From Candidatus Chloroploca sp. Khr17 (lineage in GTDB: Bacteria; Chloroflexota; Chloroflexia; Chloroflexales; Chloroflexaceae), in contig NZ_RYFF01000004.1 in assembly GCF_004138165.1 (NCBI RefSeq), positions 62,001-126,000 on the forward strand: a stretch of 64,000 bases of DNA. Direction: 5' to 3'. Each line of letters begins with the position of its first letter. Position 1 is the stretch's first letter. This document shows, one piece after another, positions 38,005 to 48,299 of the stretch. The notes under the pieces were generated by a model. That model ran no database searches. It was not told the origin of the DNA and saw nothing but the letters and a program-made list of their open reading frames with translations. The translations under genes and the position numbers were made by a program.

Positions 38005-39021
38005 TCACAGTGCATAAACATAGTTATAGAGCGTCTCAGGATCGGGCATAGGAGCCTGTTCGGCCGCTTCGGTTGCCGCATCAACTTCAGCGGCGACTTC
38101 AGCACGCAGATCGCGTTCTTCGGCCTCACTTAGCATATCCTGGTCGTGCAGATAGGCCACAAAACGGGCCAGAGGATCGCTGAGGCGCATACTCTTCAGT
38201 TCACGCTGTGAGCGATAGGCACGATCATTATCATCAGAACTATGAGCAGTGAGACGAACGACCCGCGCCTCAATCAAGGTAGATCCATCGCCACGCCTGG
38301 CTCGTTCAACCGCACGACGGGTCACCTCATAGACCGAGAGCACATCAGTGCCATCAACACTGATGCCAGGAATGCCATAGGCTGGCCCACGGTCAGCCAC
38401 ACTCGTCACGGCCATCTGCTGCTTCTGAGGAACACTGATCGCGTACTCATTATTTTCACACTGGAAAATGACCGGTAACTGTTGCACCGCAGCCAAATTA
38501 ATGCCCTCGTGAAAATCACCCTGACTGGCTGTCCCTTCACCAAAGCTTGTCCAGACCACGGCATCGCCACCTCTGATGCGTTCCGCAAGGCCAACACCAG
38601 CTGCGTGGGCAATCTGGGTTCCCACCGGTGACGACTGGGTAATAATCTTGAGACGGCGATGCGAATAGTGGGCTGGCATCTGTCGCCCACCTGAACTGGG
38701 GTCAGTGGCCCGGGCAAAGAGTCCAAGCATCACTTCGGTTGGGGTCATCCCCATCACCAGCACGGTTGCGAGCCCACGGTAATAGGGCAATGTAAAATCC
38801 TTGCCACGGGTCAGCGCAAAGGCCGCACCAACCTGTGCGGCCTCATGACCCTGGCACGAAATAACAAAGGGGGCTTTGCCAGCCCGGTTCAGCAACCACA
38901 TCCGCTCATCGAGCACCCGTGCCAGCAACATAAACCGAAACATCTCGCGCAATGTCGCTGCCGATAGATCCCCTCCCGACTCGGAGGCACCAGGGACAAG
39001 ATCAGCAATCGATACAGTCAT
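38005..39021 (-). CDS. 2-oxoacid dehydrogenase E1 component, alpha subunit
   Basis: 338 residues. The thiamine-diphosphate motif starts at GEGTASQGDFHEGIN and closes with QCENNEYAIS. Other marks are SCQGHEAAQVGAAFAL, PYYRGLATVLVMG and RVVRLTAHSSDDNDRAYRS; this last segment is closer to branched-chain E1alpha than to the PDH type, which usually reads with a phosphorylation-loop His-Ser at that place. ATG 39021 follows gaggagagcctg. First gene of the operon; its leader contains an intrinsic-terminator-like structure, suggesting control by premature termination. Confidence 0.94.
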   Translation of the reverse strand: MTVSIADLVPGASESGGDLSAATLREMFRFMLLARVLDERMWLLNRAGKAPFVISCQGHEAAQVGAAFALTRGKDFTLPYYRGLATVLVMGMTPTEVMLGLFARATDPSSGGRQMPAHYSHRRLKIITQSSPVGTQIAHAAGVGLAERIRGGDAVVWTSFGEGTASQGDFHEGINLAAVQQLPVIFQCENNEYAISVPQKQQMAVTSVADRGPAYGIPGISVDGTDVLSVYEVTRRAVERARRGDGSTLIEARVVRLTAHSSDDNDRAYRSQRELKSMRLSDPLARFVAYLHDQDMLSEAEERDLRAEVAAEVDAATEAAEQAPMPDPETLYNYVYAL

Positions 39022-39064
39022 CAGGCTCTCCTCAATCTGCGCCTACGCACAATACCTAGGCAGC

Positions 39065-39094
39065 AAAAAACCCCGTAACCGTGTGGCACGGGGT
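39065..39094 (-). terminator. Intrinsic-terminator-like hairpin in the leader of the E1-E2 operon
   Basis: Minus strand: accccgt (39088-39094) pairs with acggggt (39070-39076) and is followed by six T residues (39065-39070). An alternative inner pairing ccgtg/cacgg exists. It lies between the likely promoter (39180-39208) and the E1alpha start (39021), about 44 bases before the start codon, so it could act as an attenuator. Confidence 0.6.
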
Positions 39095-39179
39095 GCATTG
39101 AAAAGTGTGCGCCGGTTGGCACTCATGCGAAACAGAGTTGACACACAACGTCTTCTTTGACGGCCACCTGGATATATGT

Positions 39180-39208
39180 AGTGTAGCACAGAGCACGTCT
39201 CGCTGCAA
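39180..39208 (-). promoter_or_regulatory. Candidate promoter of the 2-oxoacid dehydrogenase operon
   Basis: Minus strand: TTGCAG (39203-39208), 17-base spacer, TACACT (39180-39185). The resulting leader is about 150 bases and contains the terminator-like hairpin and a 27-codon frame (39126-39043) without ribosome site. Confidence 0.5.
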
Positions 39209-39305
39209 AAGCGGCAAGGTTGCTATGGCGTAGCAGTGCCCCTCATGCTACAATATGCTCGTTCATAATCTATCGCTTCTGCATTGACGTAAGGTATACC
39301 GCCTC

Positions 39306-39509
39306 ATGAGTAGTGAAACGATCACGAAGCCGAGCCTGAAGCGTGATATTGTTCGCCTCATTCCTGCCGAAGATGAACAACCGCTCCTACGCGGTCTCTT
39401 GATTGGTGTTGCCATCGGGGCGACAATCGTGACGGTCGTGCTGGTTGCACGGACAATCAAACAACGACGGGCAGCGGCCAACCGTACCCCGCCTGCATCG
39501 TCAGCCTGA
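39306..39509 (+). CDS. Small single-pass membrane protein, unknown function
   Basis: 67 residues: a charged N-terminal part (1-27), one membrane helix (about LLRGLLIGVAIGATIVTVVL, 27-46) and a basic tail (TIKQRRAAANR). The pattern suggests an N-out or N-in single-pass protein with the basic tail in the cytoplasm. ATG 39306 is preceded by a region without a clear ribosome site. It lies 27 bp upstream of the YugP-like protease gene. No family recognised. Confidence 0.65.
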   Translation: MSSETITKPSLKRDIVRLIPAEDEQPLLRGLLIGVAIGATIVTVVLVARTIKQRRAAANRTPPASSA

Positions 39510-39536
39510 GTATGAAGTATCTCGACGGAGTAAAAA

Positions 39537-40244
39537 ATGTTTGTTTTTGATCCACTTTACTTTCTCTTTGCGCTCCCTGCGATGTTGTTCGCAATGTGGG
39601 CACAGTTCCGGGTCAAGTCTGCTTACAACAAATGGTCACAGGTGCGTGGTGCGCGCAGTCTGAATGGGTTCGACGTTGCCCGTACCTTGATGGAAAATGA
39701 AGGCCTGCAACATGTCAAGGTCGAACGCATCGATGGCATGTTGACTGATCATTACGATCCACGCGACAAAGTTATCCGTCTCTCGGAGGGTTCCATTCAG
39801 CCTTCGGTGGCAGCCATGGCGATCGTGGCCCACGAACTTGGGCATGCCGCGCAAGACAAAGAGGGCTATTTCTGGTTGCGTGCCCGTGCCAGCATTGTTG
39901 GCATTGCCAATCTTGGCTCGAACCTCGGGACGATTCTCTTTTTTGTTGGTCTGTTGCTAGCCTCCCTGGTTGGGCAGGGGGAGCTTGGCTATAATATCGC
40001 TATTGCTGGGGTTGTCCTCTTCTCAGCGGCAGTCGCCTTTACGCTGGTGACGTTGCCCGTCGAGTTCAATGCCAGCTCACGTGCCAAAGTTATGCTCGAG
40101 CGAAGTGGTCTTGTCTCAACGAGCGAAGCTGCAGGTGTCAATGCGGTCTTGCAGGCAGCGGCCCTGACCTATGTTGCTGCAGCAGCTCAAGCAATTGCGC
40201 AACTTCTCTACTTCATCACCATCCTTATGCGACGGAGGGACTAA
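39537..40244 (+). CDS. YugP-like neutral zinc metallopeptidase (membrane)
   Basis: 235 residues. The start FVFDPLYFLFALPAMLFAMWAQFRVKS is the typical first membrane helix of the YugP family. The zinc motif HELGHAAQD (His99, Glu100, His103) lies in the cytoplasmic loop, after YDPRDKVIRLSEG; two more hydrophobic hairpins (about 118-175) and a C-terminal helix (LTYVAAAAQAIAQLLYFI) complete the topology. The segment VTLPVEFNASSRAK is a family signature. Its role is not established. It is framed by two very small membrane protein genes on the same strand, close enough for one transcript. Confidence 0.9.
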   Translation: MFVFDPLYFLFALPAMLFAMWAQFRVKSAYNKWSQVRGARSLNGFDVARTLMENEGLQHVKVERIDGMLTDHYDPRDKVIRLSEGSIQPSVAAMAIVAHELGHAAQDKEGYFWLRARASIVGIANLGSNLGTILFFVGLLLASLVGQGELGYNIAIAGVVLFSAAVAFTLVTLPVEFNASSRAKVMLERSGLVSTSEAAGVNAVLQAAALTYVAAAAQAIAQLLYFITILMRRRD

Positions 40245-40247
40245 ACG

Positions 40248-40373
40248 ATGGATCAGGATTTACGACGAAGAATGGTACATGGCCTCATTAATCTTGCCCT
40301 GGGCCTGGCTGCGGCATGGCTCGCAACGTATCTCACCAACAAAATCCTTGGATCACCTGAGAGCGAGGCCTAA
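40248..40373 (+). CDS. 41-residue membrane miniprotein
   Basis: ATG 40248 lies three bases after the stop of the YugP-like gene and seven bases after a strong ribosome site (cggaggga). The frame runs to TAA 40371-40373: a basic N-terminus (MDQDLRRRMVHG), one hydrophobic helix (LINLALGLAAAWLATYLT) and a short acidic end (GSPESEA). The tight coupling and good ribosome site argue that it is translated. Function unknown; may be a partner or regulator of the protease. Confidence 0.65.
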   Translation: MDQDLRRRMVHGLINLALGLAAAWLATYLTNKILGSPESEA

Positions 40374-40403
40374 CGCGTCCGTTGACCAGAAAAGGTAAGG
40401 CCA

Positions 40404-40853
40404 ATGGAGAACTGGCAAGCTAATTTGCTGCATACGTCCGATGCAATCAGGCAGTTATTGAGTCAGTTGCGTCGCGTAGCGGTGCTTGGTATTCGTCCCG
40501 AACGTATGGCACATAAACCAGCCCATTATGTCCCGGCGGCTCTGGTCGAGATGGGCCTCGAGATTGTCCCTGTCCCAGTGCTGGATCAGGATGTTCCGAC
40601 CATCCTGGGCCGCCAGGTCTATCCAACGCTTGCCGCCATCCCTGGCCCGCTCGATCTGGTTGACGTCTTTCGTCGTTCGCAAGACCTGCCAGCTCATCTT
40701 GATGATATGCTGGCCGCTCGTCCGCAGGCTGTCTGGTTCCAATCAGGCATTTACAACCATGAAGTTGCGGAACAACTCGCTCGCGCCGGCATTCAGGTCG
40801 TACAAAGCCGCTGCCTGATGGTTGATTACCGCCACTTCCTCCACACACCGTAG
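40404..40853 (+). CDS. CoA-binding (YccU-like) Rossmann-fold protein
   Basis: 149 residues matching the small CoA_binding domain proteins: RRVAVLGIRPERMAHKPAHYVPAAL (nucleotide-binding turn), LEIVPVPVL, then PLDLVDVFRRSQDLPAHLDDML and the family-typical AVWFQSGIYNHEVAEQLARAGIQVV with a late Cys-Leu-Met (SRCLMVDYRHF). Such proteins bind CoA or a related nucleotide; the physiological role is unclear. The gene is 30 bp after the miniprotein gene and is followed by a 22-bp perfect hairpin, so it ends this small unit. Confidence 0.88.
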   Translation: MENWQANLLHTSDAIRQLLSQLRRVAVLGIRPERMAHKPAHYVPAALVEMGLEIVPVPVLDQDVPTILGRQVYPTLAAIPGPLDLVDVFRRSQDLPAHLDDMLAARPQAVWFQSGIYNHEVAEQLARAGIQVVQSRCLMVDYRHFLHTP

Positions 40854-40874
40854 GGTACGAGTTCAGCATCCCAC

Positions 40875-40921
40875 GTTTCAGGTGGGGGTGGACGGCGATG
40901 CCGTCCACCCCCACCTGAAAC
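40875..40921 (+). terminator. 22-bp perfect stem-loop before the ATP synthase operon
   Basis: Bases 40875-40896 pair perfectly with 40900-40921 around the loop gat. It lies in the 318-bp gap between the CoA-binding gene and atpB. No T-run follows. The rest of that gap holds the promoter at 40937-40965 and a leader of about 200 bases with a 7-bp stem (41024-41030/41050-41056) and no gene that I can see. Confidence 0.6.
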
Positions 40922-40936
40922 AAATTCTCGCCTCAT

Positions 40937-40965
40937 TTGCCGCACGAAAAAGGGTGTGGTATACT
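40937..40965 (+). promoter_or_regulatory. Promoter of the ATP synthase operon
   Basis: TTGCCG (40937-40942), 17-base spacer, TATACT (40960-40965) with TGG directly before it (extended -10). It sits 16 bases after the long hairpin. The leader to the atpB start would be about 200 bases, long enough for regulation. Confidence 0.65.
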
Positions 40966-41171
40966 CGCCCTTGGCACCCTAAAAGCCCTGTCTCGTTAGC
41001 CACGTTGCAACTTGTGCTTTTTACCGTCCTGTGTTATTCTTGTTTGTGAAGGACGGAACGAATAGCCGGTGCAACTGTCAAGGCGGCTGGCTTAAGCGTT
41101 CTAACCATAACGCGTGACAGAGTCAGGTTGGCCGCCAGGGTGCGGTTTGGCAGTGTCGAGGAGGTAGTGCG

Positions 41172-42119
41172 TTGTCGTCACGTAATCGCAACATCCTGAT
41201 CGTGGTTGGCGCGATCATTGCCGGAATTGCCGCACGGTTACTTTTCCCCATGGGTCAGCCTGCCATCTCGGTCAAGGCTGAAGAAATCTTCGGTATCCCC
41301 AATTTCACCAACTCCATGTTCGTTTTGCTTCTGGTCGACATCTTCTTGATTGTGATTGCCTTCCTGGCAACGCGCAATATGCAGATGGTGCCCAAAGGTC
41401 TCCAGAACTTTATGGAGTGGGTGCTCGAGATGATGTTCAACTTCTTCAGTTCGATTAACAAGAAGTGGACACCAGCAGCCTTTCCTCTGCTCGCCACCAT
41501 CTTTTTGATGGTGCTGGTCTCGAACTGGACGGGGTTGCTCCCGGGTTTTGGGTCGATTGGCTTTTGCCACGCAGGCGAGAGTCACGCTTCGTTGGCCTTG
41601 AATATCCAGGATCCCTATGCTGGTCTTGTGCCGTCACCGTTTGCCGCTGCCGAGGGTGAAAGCAAGTACCTCGGATGTCAGCCCGGCGAGAGCATCGTGG
41701 AGTTGTTCCGTGCCCCTACAGCTGATCTGAATCTTACCCTGGCTCTGGCCCTCATAGCTGTCTTCGCCATCGAATACTTTGGCTTCCGCGCCCTGGGTGT
41801 GGGCTACCTCGGGAAATTCTTCAACGTAAAGGGTGGGGCCGTTGGGTTCATTGTTGGCATCTTTGAATTTATTTCCGAGATTGCCCGTATCCCCGCGTTT
41901 ATGTTTCGTCTTTTTGGCAATATCTTCGCGGGCGAAGTACTGCTAATTGTGATGATCTTCCTGTTGCCCCTTGCCCTGCCTATTCCGTTTTACATCTTTG
42001 AAGTCTTCGTTGGCTTCATTCAGGCCTTTATCTTCTCGGTTCTGACCATTGCCTTCATTGGTCTGGCAACCGAGCACCACGGCGACGATCATAGTCACGC
42101 CGAGGGAGCCCATCACTAA
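41172..42119 (+). CDS. atpB: ATP synthase Fo subunit a
   Basis: Proton-channel subunit a of the F1Fo ATP synthase, 315 residues with about six membrane helices. The functional Arg lies in EIARIPAFMFRLFGNIFAGEV, the hallmark helix of subunit a. TTG 41172 is the start, following a strong ribosome site (gaggaggtagtgcg). A hydrophilic loop with PGFGSIGFCHAGES and KYLGCQPGES between helices 2 and 3 is longer than in E. coli and has two Cys, a possible periplasmic disulfide. The C-terminus is His/Asp-rich (HHGDDHSHAEGAHH). First gene of atpBEFHAGDC; no atpI is seen upstream. Confidence 0.96.
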   Translation: MSSRNRNILIVVGAIIAGIAARLLFPMGQPAISVKAEEIFGIPNFTNSMFVLLLVDIFLIVIAFLATRNMQMVPKGLQNFMEWVLEMMFNFFSSINKKWTPAAFPLLATIFLMVLVSNWTGLLPGFGSIGFCHAGESHASLALNIQDPYAGLVPSPFAAAEGESKYLGCQPGESIVELFRAPTADLNLTLALALIAVFAIEYFGFRALGVGYLGKFFNVKGGAVGFIVGIFEFISEIARIPAFMFRLFGNIFAGEVLLIVMIFLLPLALPIPFYIFEVFVGFIQAFIFSVLTIAFIGLATEHHGDDHSHAEGAHH

Positions 42120-42180
42120 GCGGTTCCGGGTCTTTCGGCCCTGTTCCATACAAGACTGTACGACAAGGTATAGAGGATAG

Positions 42181-42432
<252 letters not shown>

Positions 42433-42456
42433 CATCGCGTCACGTAGGGGGTCTTT

Positions 42457-42951
42457 ATGGAAGAGCTGGGATTGAATCTGCCCAAGCTGATCTATCAGAT
42501 CATCAACTTTGTGCTGTTGATGGTCATCCTCTACGCGCTGCTCTATCAGCGGGTGCTGGCGATGCTTGCAGAGCGCCGACAGCGAATTGAGCAGAGCTTG
42601 AAGGACGCCGAACAGGTGAAGTTGCAACTGGCTAACGCCAGACGGGATTATGATGCCGAGATTGCCAAGGCCCGTCAAGAGGCTGCGACAATTGTGGCTC
42701 AGGCCCAGGAACGTGCTCGGGCACAAGAGGCCGAGATTGTCGCACAGGCCCGCCGTGAGGCAGAGCGCGTGCGCGATGAGGCCCGAACCCAGGCAGTTCA
42801 AGAGCGTGAACAGTTGTTGCGTGAGGCGAAAGATCAGATTGCCGAGTTGGTCACGTTGACGGCTAGTCGGGTTCTCGATGCAGAATTGAAGGCGAGTGGG
42901 CACGATAAGCTGATCGCTGAGTCGTTGTCGGCCCTTGGTCGTCGTAACTAA
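42457..42951 (+). CDS. atpF: ATP synthase subunit b
   Basis: 164 residues: one N-terminal membrane helix ([19 protein letters not shown]) and a long charged coiled coil rich in Ala, Glu, Arg and Gln with the typical [16 protein letters not shown] pattern. Forms the peripheral stalk with subunit delta. Only one b-type gene is present, so the stalk should be a homodimer. ATG 42457 follows gtaggggg. Confidence 0.94.
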   Translation: MEELGLNLPKLIYQIINFVLLMVILYALLYQRVLAMLAERRQRIEQSLKDAEQVKLQLANARRDYDAEIAKARQEAATIVAQAQERARAQEAEIVAQARREAERVRDEARTQAVQEREQLLREAKDQIAELVTLTASRVLDAELKASGHDKLIAESLSALGRRN

Positions 42952-43054
42952 CGCACGTTCTGTCGCTGTGGCCTGAACGTTCTGTGAAGACTGTAGCGAC
43001 ATAACGTATTGCACAAGCTCGTGTGGCCTCAGGCCGCGCACGAATGAGAAGATT

Positions 43055-43546
43055 ATGGCAACGACAGTTGACGCCAGGGCAATCGCAAGTACCCTCTATG
43101 ATGCACTGATCGGCACAGCCGTTGAGCAGTTGCAGTTGGCTGCACCCAAACTCGCCAAAGTTTCCGGTGGTGAGTTGGCCAAACAGATCGATGCAGCGTT
43201 GCCACCCCAGGCTCTGCCTCAGGTGCGTAATTTCTTGCTCGGTCTCGCCCGCGAAGGCTTGCTCGGCCAGTTGGATGACATTGTAGCCGCTTTCACCGCG
43301 TTTGCGAGTGGGGCACCCGAAGCGGCCCTCGATGCTGTGGTGACAAGCGCCGTAGAGTTGTCGTCGGCCCAGCAAGCGAAAATTCTTGCTGAACTGAAAG
43401 AACGCTATGGCACAGGCGTGGTGGTGAGTTTTGCCGTCGATCCGACCTTGATTGGTGGCCTGATTATTCGTGTCGGTGATCAGGTGCTTGATAATAGTCT
43501 GCGTACGCGCCTCAGCGTGTTGCAGCGCAATATGCTTGCAGGGTAG
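43055..43546 (+). CDS. atpH: ATP synthase F1 subunit delta
   Basis: 163 residues; the N-terminal half is helical and the C-terminal half ends with the delta/OSCP signature (VVVSFAVDPTLIGGLIIRVGDQVLDNSLRTRL). Connects the b dimer to the top of F1. The N-terminal helices are more divergent than usual and somewhat shorter, but position between atpF and atpA and the C-terminal motif are decisive. ATG 43055 follows gagaag. Confidence 0.93.
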   Translation: MATTVDARAIASTLYDALIGTAVEQLQLAAPKLAKVSGGELAKQIDAALPPQALPQVRNFLLGLAREGLLGQLDDIVAAFTAFASGAPEAALDAVVTSAVELSSAQQAKILAELKERYGTGVVVSFAVDPTLIGGLIIRVGDQVLDNSLRTRLSVLQRNMLAG

Positions 43547-43637
43547 TTTCCAATATCCAGGGGCGACAAGGCCGGCGGCTTCAGGACGTGTATGCGCCCG
43601 CAGGCTCCGGCTTTTCATCTGCTGATGGAGCGTCTAG

Positions 43638-45206
43638 ATGACCACGATGACTGATGAATTGCTTGCCCGCTTGAAGCAAGGCATTGCGAGCGGGGTTGAA
43701 TTTGAGCCGCGTCAGGTTAATGTTGGCACTGTTACCTCAATTGGTGATGGTGTGGCCCGCATTAGCGGCCTTGACCAGGTGCGGGCTTCCGAGTTGATCG
43801 AGTTTCCGCCGAAGGCAGGACGTGTCGAGTCGATCTTTGCCTATGCCCTCAACCTTGAAGAAAATAGCGTTGGTGCGATCATCCTCGGCGATTATCAGTC
43901 CATCGAGGAGGGCGATATCGTCACGTCGACAGGACGGGTGATCTCGGTGCCTGTTGGCCAGAGTTTGCTTGGACGGGTAGTTAATCCGCTCGGCCAGCCG
44001 ATGGACGGCAAAGGCCCTGTGGAGGTTAAGGCCTATCGCGAGGTCGAGCGCATTGCCCCTGGTGTGATTACCCGCCAGTCGGTTGATACGCCAGTGCAAA
44101 CAGGAATCGTGGCGATTGATGCCCTTATTCCAGTTGGCCGCGGCCAGCGTGAGTTGATTATCGGTGACCGGCAGACTGGCAAGACGGCCGTTGCTGTTGA
44201 TACCATCCTGAACCAGAAGGGTCAGGGGATGGTCTGTATCTATGTCGCAATTGGCCAGCGCCGTGCCCAGGTTGCTCAGGTCGTGGGTATTCTCGAAAAG
44301 TACGGTGCGCTTGATTACACTATTGTTGTGTCGGCAACCGCATCTGAGTCAGCAGCGCTGCAGTATATTGCACCCTATGCTGGCTGTTCAATGGCCGAAG
44401 AGGTCATGGAAAACGGGGTCATGCTGGATGGGCAACTCGTCAAGGATGCCCTGATTGTGTATGACGATCTGAGCAAGCACGCGGTGGCGTATCGCCAGGT
44501 GTCGTTGCTGCTCCGTCGGCCCCCTGGCCGCGAAGCCTATCCCGGCGATGTCTTCTACCTCCATTCGCGTTTGCTTGAACGCGCTGCACGTCTCAATGAC
44601 GATTATGGTGGTGGCTCGATTACGGCCCTGCCGGTGATTGAGACGCAGGCCAATGACGTGTCGGCCTATATCCCGACCAATGTCATCTCGATTACCGATG
44701 GACAAATCTATCTCGAGACCGACCTCTTCAATGCAGGCCAGCGCCCCGCCTTGAATGTTGGTATCTCGGTGAGCCGTGTCGGTTCTTCAGCGCAAACCCG
44801 GGCAATGCGCTCGGTTGCCGGTAAGCTCAAGGGTGAACTGGCACAGTTCCGCGATCTGGCAGCGTTTGCTCAGTTTGCCTCGGATCTTGATGCAACGACC
44901 CGCGCCCAGATCGAGCGAGGCCAGCGGATGCAGGAGTTGCTCAAACAACCCCAGTATAATCCACTGCCCATTGAAGATCAGGTCGCCATCCTGTATGCAG
45001 CCAACAATGGCTTCCTCGAGGGAATTCCCGTTGCCTTTATTACAACGTGGCGCGACGATTTCTTGAACTTCCTCAAGACAGCCCATCCCGAGGTGCGCAC
45101 CCTGATCCGCGATAATCGTCTGGATCGCAAGTTCCCCTCGGATGCGGTCAAGAATGCGCTTACGTCGGCGATTAAAGAGTTTAACGCCACGAGTAACTAT
45201 GCTTGA
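43638..45206 (+). CDS. atpA: ATP synthase F1 subunit alpha
   Basis: 522 residues. Nucleotide-binding, mainly non-catalytic subunit. The P-loop [15 protein letters not shown], the segment [48 protein letters not shown] and the signature [17 protein letters not shown] are all standard. N-terminal beta-barrel (about 25-95) has [19 protein letters not shown] 43638 also gives the usual N-terminus. An imperfect 21-bp hairpin lies between this gene and atpG. Confidence 0.98.
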   Translation: MTTMTDELLARLKQGIASGVEFEPRQVNVGTVTSIGDGVARISGLDQVRASELIEFPPKAGRVESIFAYALNLEENSVGAIILGDYQSIEEGDIVTSTGRVISVPVGQSLLGRVVNPLGQPMDGKGPVEVKAYREVERIAPGVITRQSVDTPVQTGIVAIDALIPVGRGQRELIIGDRQTGKTAVAVDTILNQKGQGMVCIYVAIGQRRAQVAQVVGILEKYGALDYTIVVSATASESAALQYIAPYAGCSMAEEVMENGVMLDGQLVKDALIVYDDLSKHAVAYRQVSLLLRRPPGREAYPGDVFYLHSRLLERAARLNDDYGGGSITALPVIETQANDVSAYIPTNVISITDGQIYLETDLFNAGQRPALNVGISVSRVGSSAQTRAMRSVAGKLKGELAQFRDLAAFAQFASDLDATTRAQIERGQRMQELLKQPQYNPLPIEDQVAILYAANNGFLEGIPVAFITTWRDDFLNFLKTAHPEVRTLIRDNRLDRKFPSDAVKNALTSAIKEFNATSNYA

Positions 45207-45208
45207 TG

Positions 45209-45256
45209 TTTGTGCATGGACGTTGCCCCTGACAGGGCAATGTCCATGAGCAAACT
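45209..45256 (+). other. Intra-operon stem-loop between atpA and atpG
   Basis: Bases 45209-45229 pair with 45236-45256 (21 positions, one mismatch, two G-T wobbles; loop ctgaca). It begins three bases after the atpA stop and ends 17 bases before the atpG start, without a T-run. Possibly a processing or stabilising hairpin that sets relative subunit expression. Confidence 0.55.
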
Positions 45257-45273
45257 GCAATTCGGAGTATCCC

Positions 45274-46149
45274 ATGGCGAGTAGCCGTGAAATCAAGCGG
45301 CGGATCCGCTCAGTCAAGAATGTTGCCCAGATCACTCGCGCAATGGAGATGGTCTCGGCTTCGAAGATGCGCCGTGCGCAGCGGAATGTGGTCGCGACAC
45401 GTCCCTACGCTGAGAGTATGCGTCAATTGATTGCTGAGTTGACCGGCCGTATTGTTGGTACCGGGCGTAAAGGCACGTTGCTGGAAGTCCAACCTAATAG
45501 CGGGAAAGTGGGGTTGATTGTCGTGACCCCTGACCGTGGTCTGTGTGGTAGCCTTATCTCGAATGTGCAGCGCCAAGCCGGGCGCTTTATTCTTGAGCAG
45601 AATAACACAGGCAATCAGGTCGAGACCTTTACATATGGCAAAAAAGGGCGCGATTTTCTTGTGCGCAGCGGTCAGAAGGTGATCGCTGAGACCATGAAAC
45701 TCGGTGATGCTCCGTCCCTCGAACAGGTGCTTGGGGTGGCCCAGGCCGCGCTGTCCCGCGTGCAGACAGGCGAGTATAGCGAAGTGCATATTGTCTATAG
45801 TGAGTTTGTCAATACGCTTGTCCAGCGCCCTGCCCTGAAACGCCTGGTTCCAGTGGAAACACCTGAAGCAAGCGGGGCACCACGCCTCGACTTCACCTAT
45901 GAGCCAAGCCAGGAAGAGTTGCTCGAAGAATTGCTGCCGCGTTATGTCGAAACCCAGATCTATCAGGCCGTGCTCGAAAGCATTGCCAGCGAACATTCGG
46001 CACGCATGGTGGCAATGCGCAATGCAACGAAGAGTGCCAAGGATCTCGCACGTGAATTAACCCTAACCTTTAATAAGGCTCGCCAGGCGGCAATTACCAA
46101 AGAGGTGAGTGAGATCTCTTCGGGTGCCAATGCCCTGGCCGATGGATAG
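45274..46149 (+). CDS. atpG: ATP synthase F1 subunit gamma
   Basis: Central rotor shaft, 291 residues. N-terminal helix [26 protein letters not shown] and C-terminal helix [20 protein letters not shown] with [20 protein letters not shown] are the conserved coiled-coil ends; the central Rossmann-like part contains [20 protein letters not shown] 45274 follows cggag. Length is normal; no redox-regulatory cysteine insert like that in chloroplasts is seen. Confidence 0.97.
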   Translation: MASSREIKRRIRSVKNVAQITRAMEMVSASKMRRAQRNVVATRPYAESMRQLIAELTGRIVGTGRKGTLLEVQPNSGKVGLIVVTPDRGLCGSLISNVQRQAGRFILEQNNTGNQVETFTYGKKGRDFLVRSGQKVIAETMKLGDAPSLEQVLGVAQAALSRVQTGEYSEVHIVYSEFVNTLVQRPALKRLVPVETPEASGAPRLDFTYEPSQEELLEELLPRYVETQIYQAVLESIASEHSARMVAMRNATKSAKDLARELTLTFNKARQAAITKEVSEISSGANALADG

Positions 46150-46216
46150 TGCTGTCAGCACTGGCTGGCAGGCCCCTGAGCAATCGCGGTGGATGCCGCT
46201 GTAACTGCAACACTGA

Positions 46217-47662
<1,446 letters not shown>

Positions 47663-47665
47663 GCC

Positions 47666-48082
47666 ATGCCAGTCCATCTTGAGATTGTCACTGCCGAGCG
47701 CCAAATCTATTCCGATGAGGTAGATCTGATCAGTGCCCCAACACGTGATGGGCGCGTCGGGATCCTGCCCCGCCATGCACCATTGCTGACCATCTTGCAG
47801 CCTGGTGAGTTGACGATTGTCAAGGATGGCACCCGCACCCCGTTTGCCGTCTCGGGTGGCTTTATGCAGGTTTTACCCGATCGCGTCACGATCCTGGCTG
47901 ATACGGTGGAACGCGCTGATGATATTGATGCCGCTCGGGTTGAAGCAGCAATTAAACGGGCCGAAGAACTGCGTCAGTCGGCTCAGACCGAGCAAGAGAT
48001 GGCGCTCGCCGAAGCCAAATTGCGCAAAGAGATGGTACGCCTCCAGGTGATGCGTATGCGCGAAATCGGACGGCGCCAGTAA
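47666..48082 (+). CDS. atpC: ATP synthase F1 subunit epsilon
   Basis: 138 residues: N-terminal beta-barrel (MPVHLEIVTAERQIYSDEVD, GRVGILPRHAPLLTILQPGEL) and a C-terminal helical hairpin rich in Ala/Glu/Arg that can inhibit ATP hydrolysis. Starts four bases after the atpD stop with aagggat as ribosome site. Last gene of the operon; a hairpin follows. Confidence 0.96.
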   Translation: MPVHLEIVTAERQIYSDEVDLISAPTRDGRVGILPRHAPLLTILQPGELTIVKDGTRTPFAVSGGFMQVLPDRVTILADTVERADDIDAARVEAAIKRAEELRQSAQTEQEMALAEAKLRKEMVRLQVMRMREIGRRQ

Positions 48083-48109
48083 GATTCGCCTTCGACAGTG
48101 TTGCGAAAG

Positions 48110-48140
48110 GGTCAGGGTGAGCATTTGGCACGCCCTGACC
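48110..48140 (+). terminator. Hairpin after the ATP synthase operon
   Basis: Bases 48110-48119 pair with 48131-48140 (one G-T wobble, 11-base loop), followed by ttcgctttt. It starts 28 bases after the atpC stop and is the probable operon terminator. Confidence 0.55.
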
Positions 48141-48183
48141 TTCGCTTTTGCCCATCCCAAGTCTCGGCACATCAGCTTTTTGT

Positions 48184-48235
48184 CAGCTACAGACACACTA
48201 AAGAGGTTCTTGGACAGCTATAGATACGTTATAAT
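48184..48235 (+). promoter_or_regulatory. mreB promoter with a 31-bp-spaced direct repeat
   Basis: A perfect TATAAT lies at 48230-48235; the best -35 candidate is TTCTTG at 48207-48212 (17-base spacer), a weak match. A 13-base word occurs twice, at 48184-48196 and 48215-48227 (11 of 13 identical), 31 bases apart, i.e. about three helical turns; the second copy lies in the spacer. This could be an operator. Confidence 0.5.
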
Positions 48236-48299
48236 AGAGGATGTTTTGGCTCTCTTTTTGTACCTACTGGGTGTATGTTGGTAGATACCAGGGGAAATT

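Noticed and set aside
39043-39126. 27-codon leader peptide of the 2-oxoacid dehydrogenase operon
   Set aside because: No ribosome site, and its four leucine codons are scattered rather than in a run; kept only as a remark, not as a gene.
39061-39208. T-box riboswitch before the E1alpha gene
   Set aside because: The conserved T-box sequence (AGGGTGGNACCGCG) is not present; only the terminator-like hairpin is supported.
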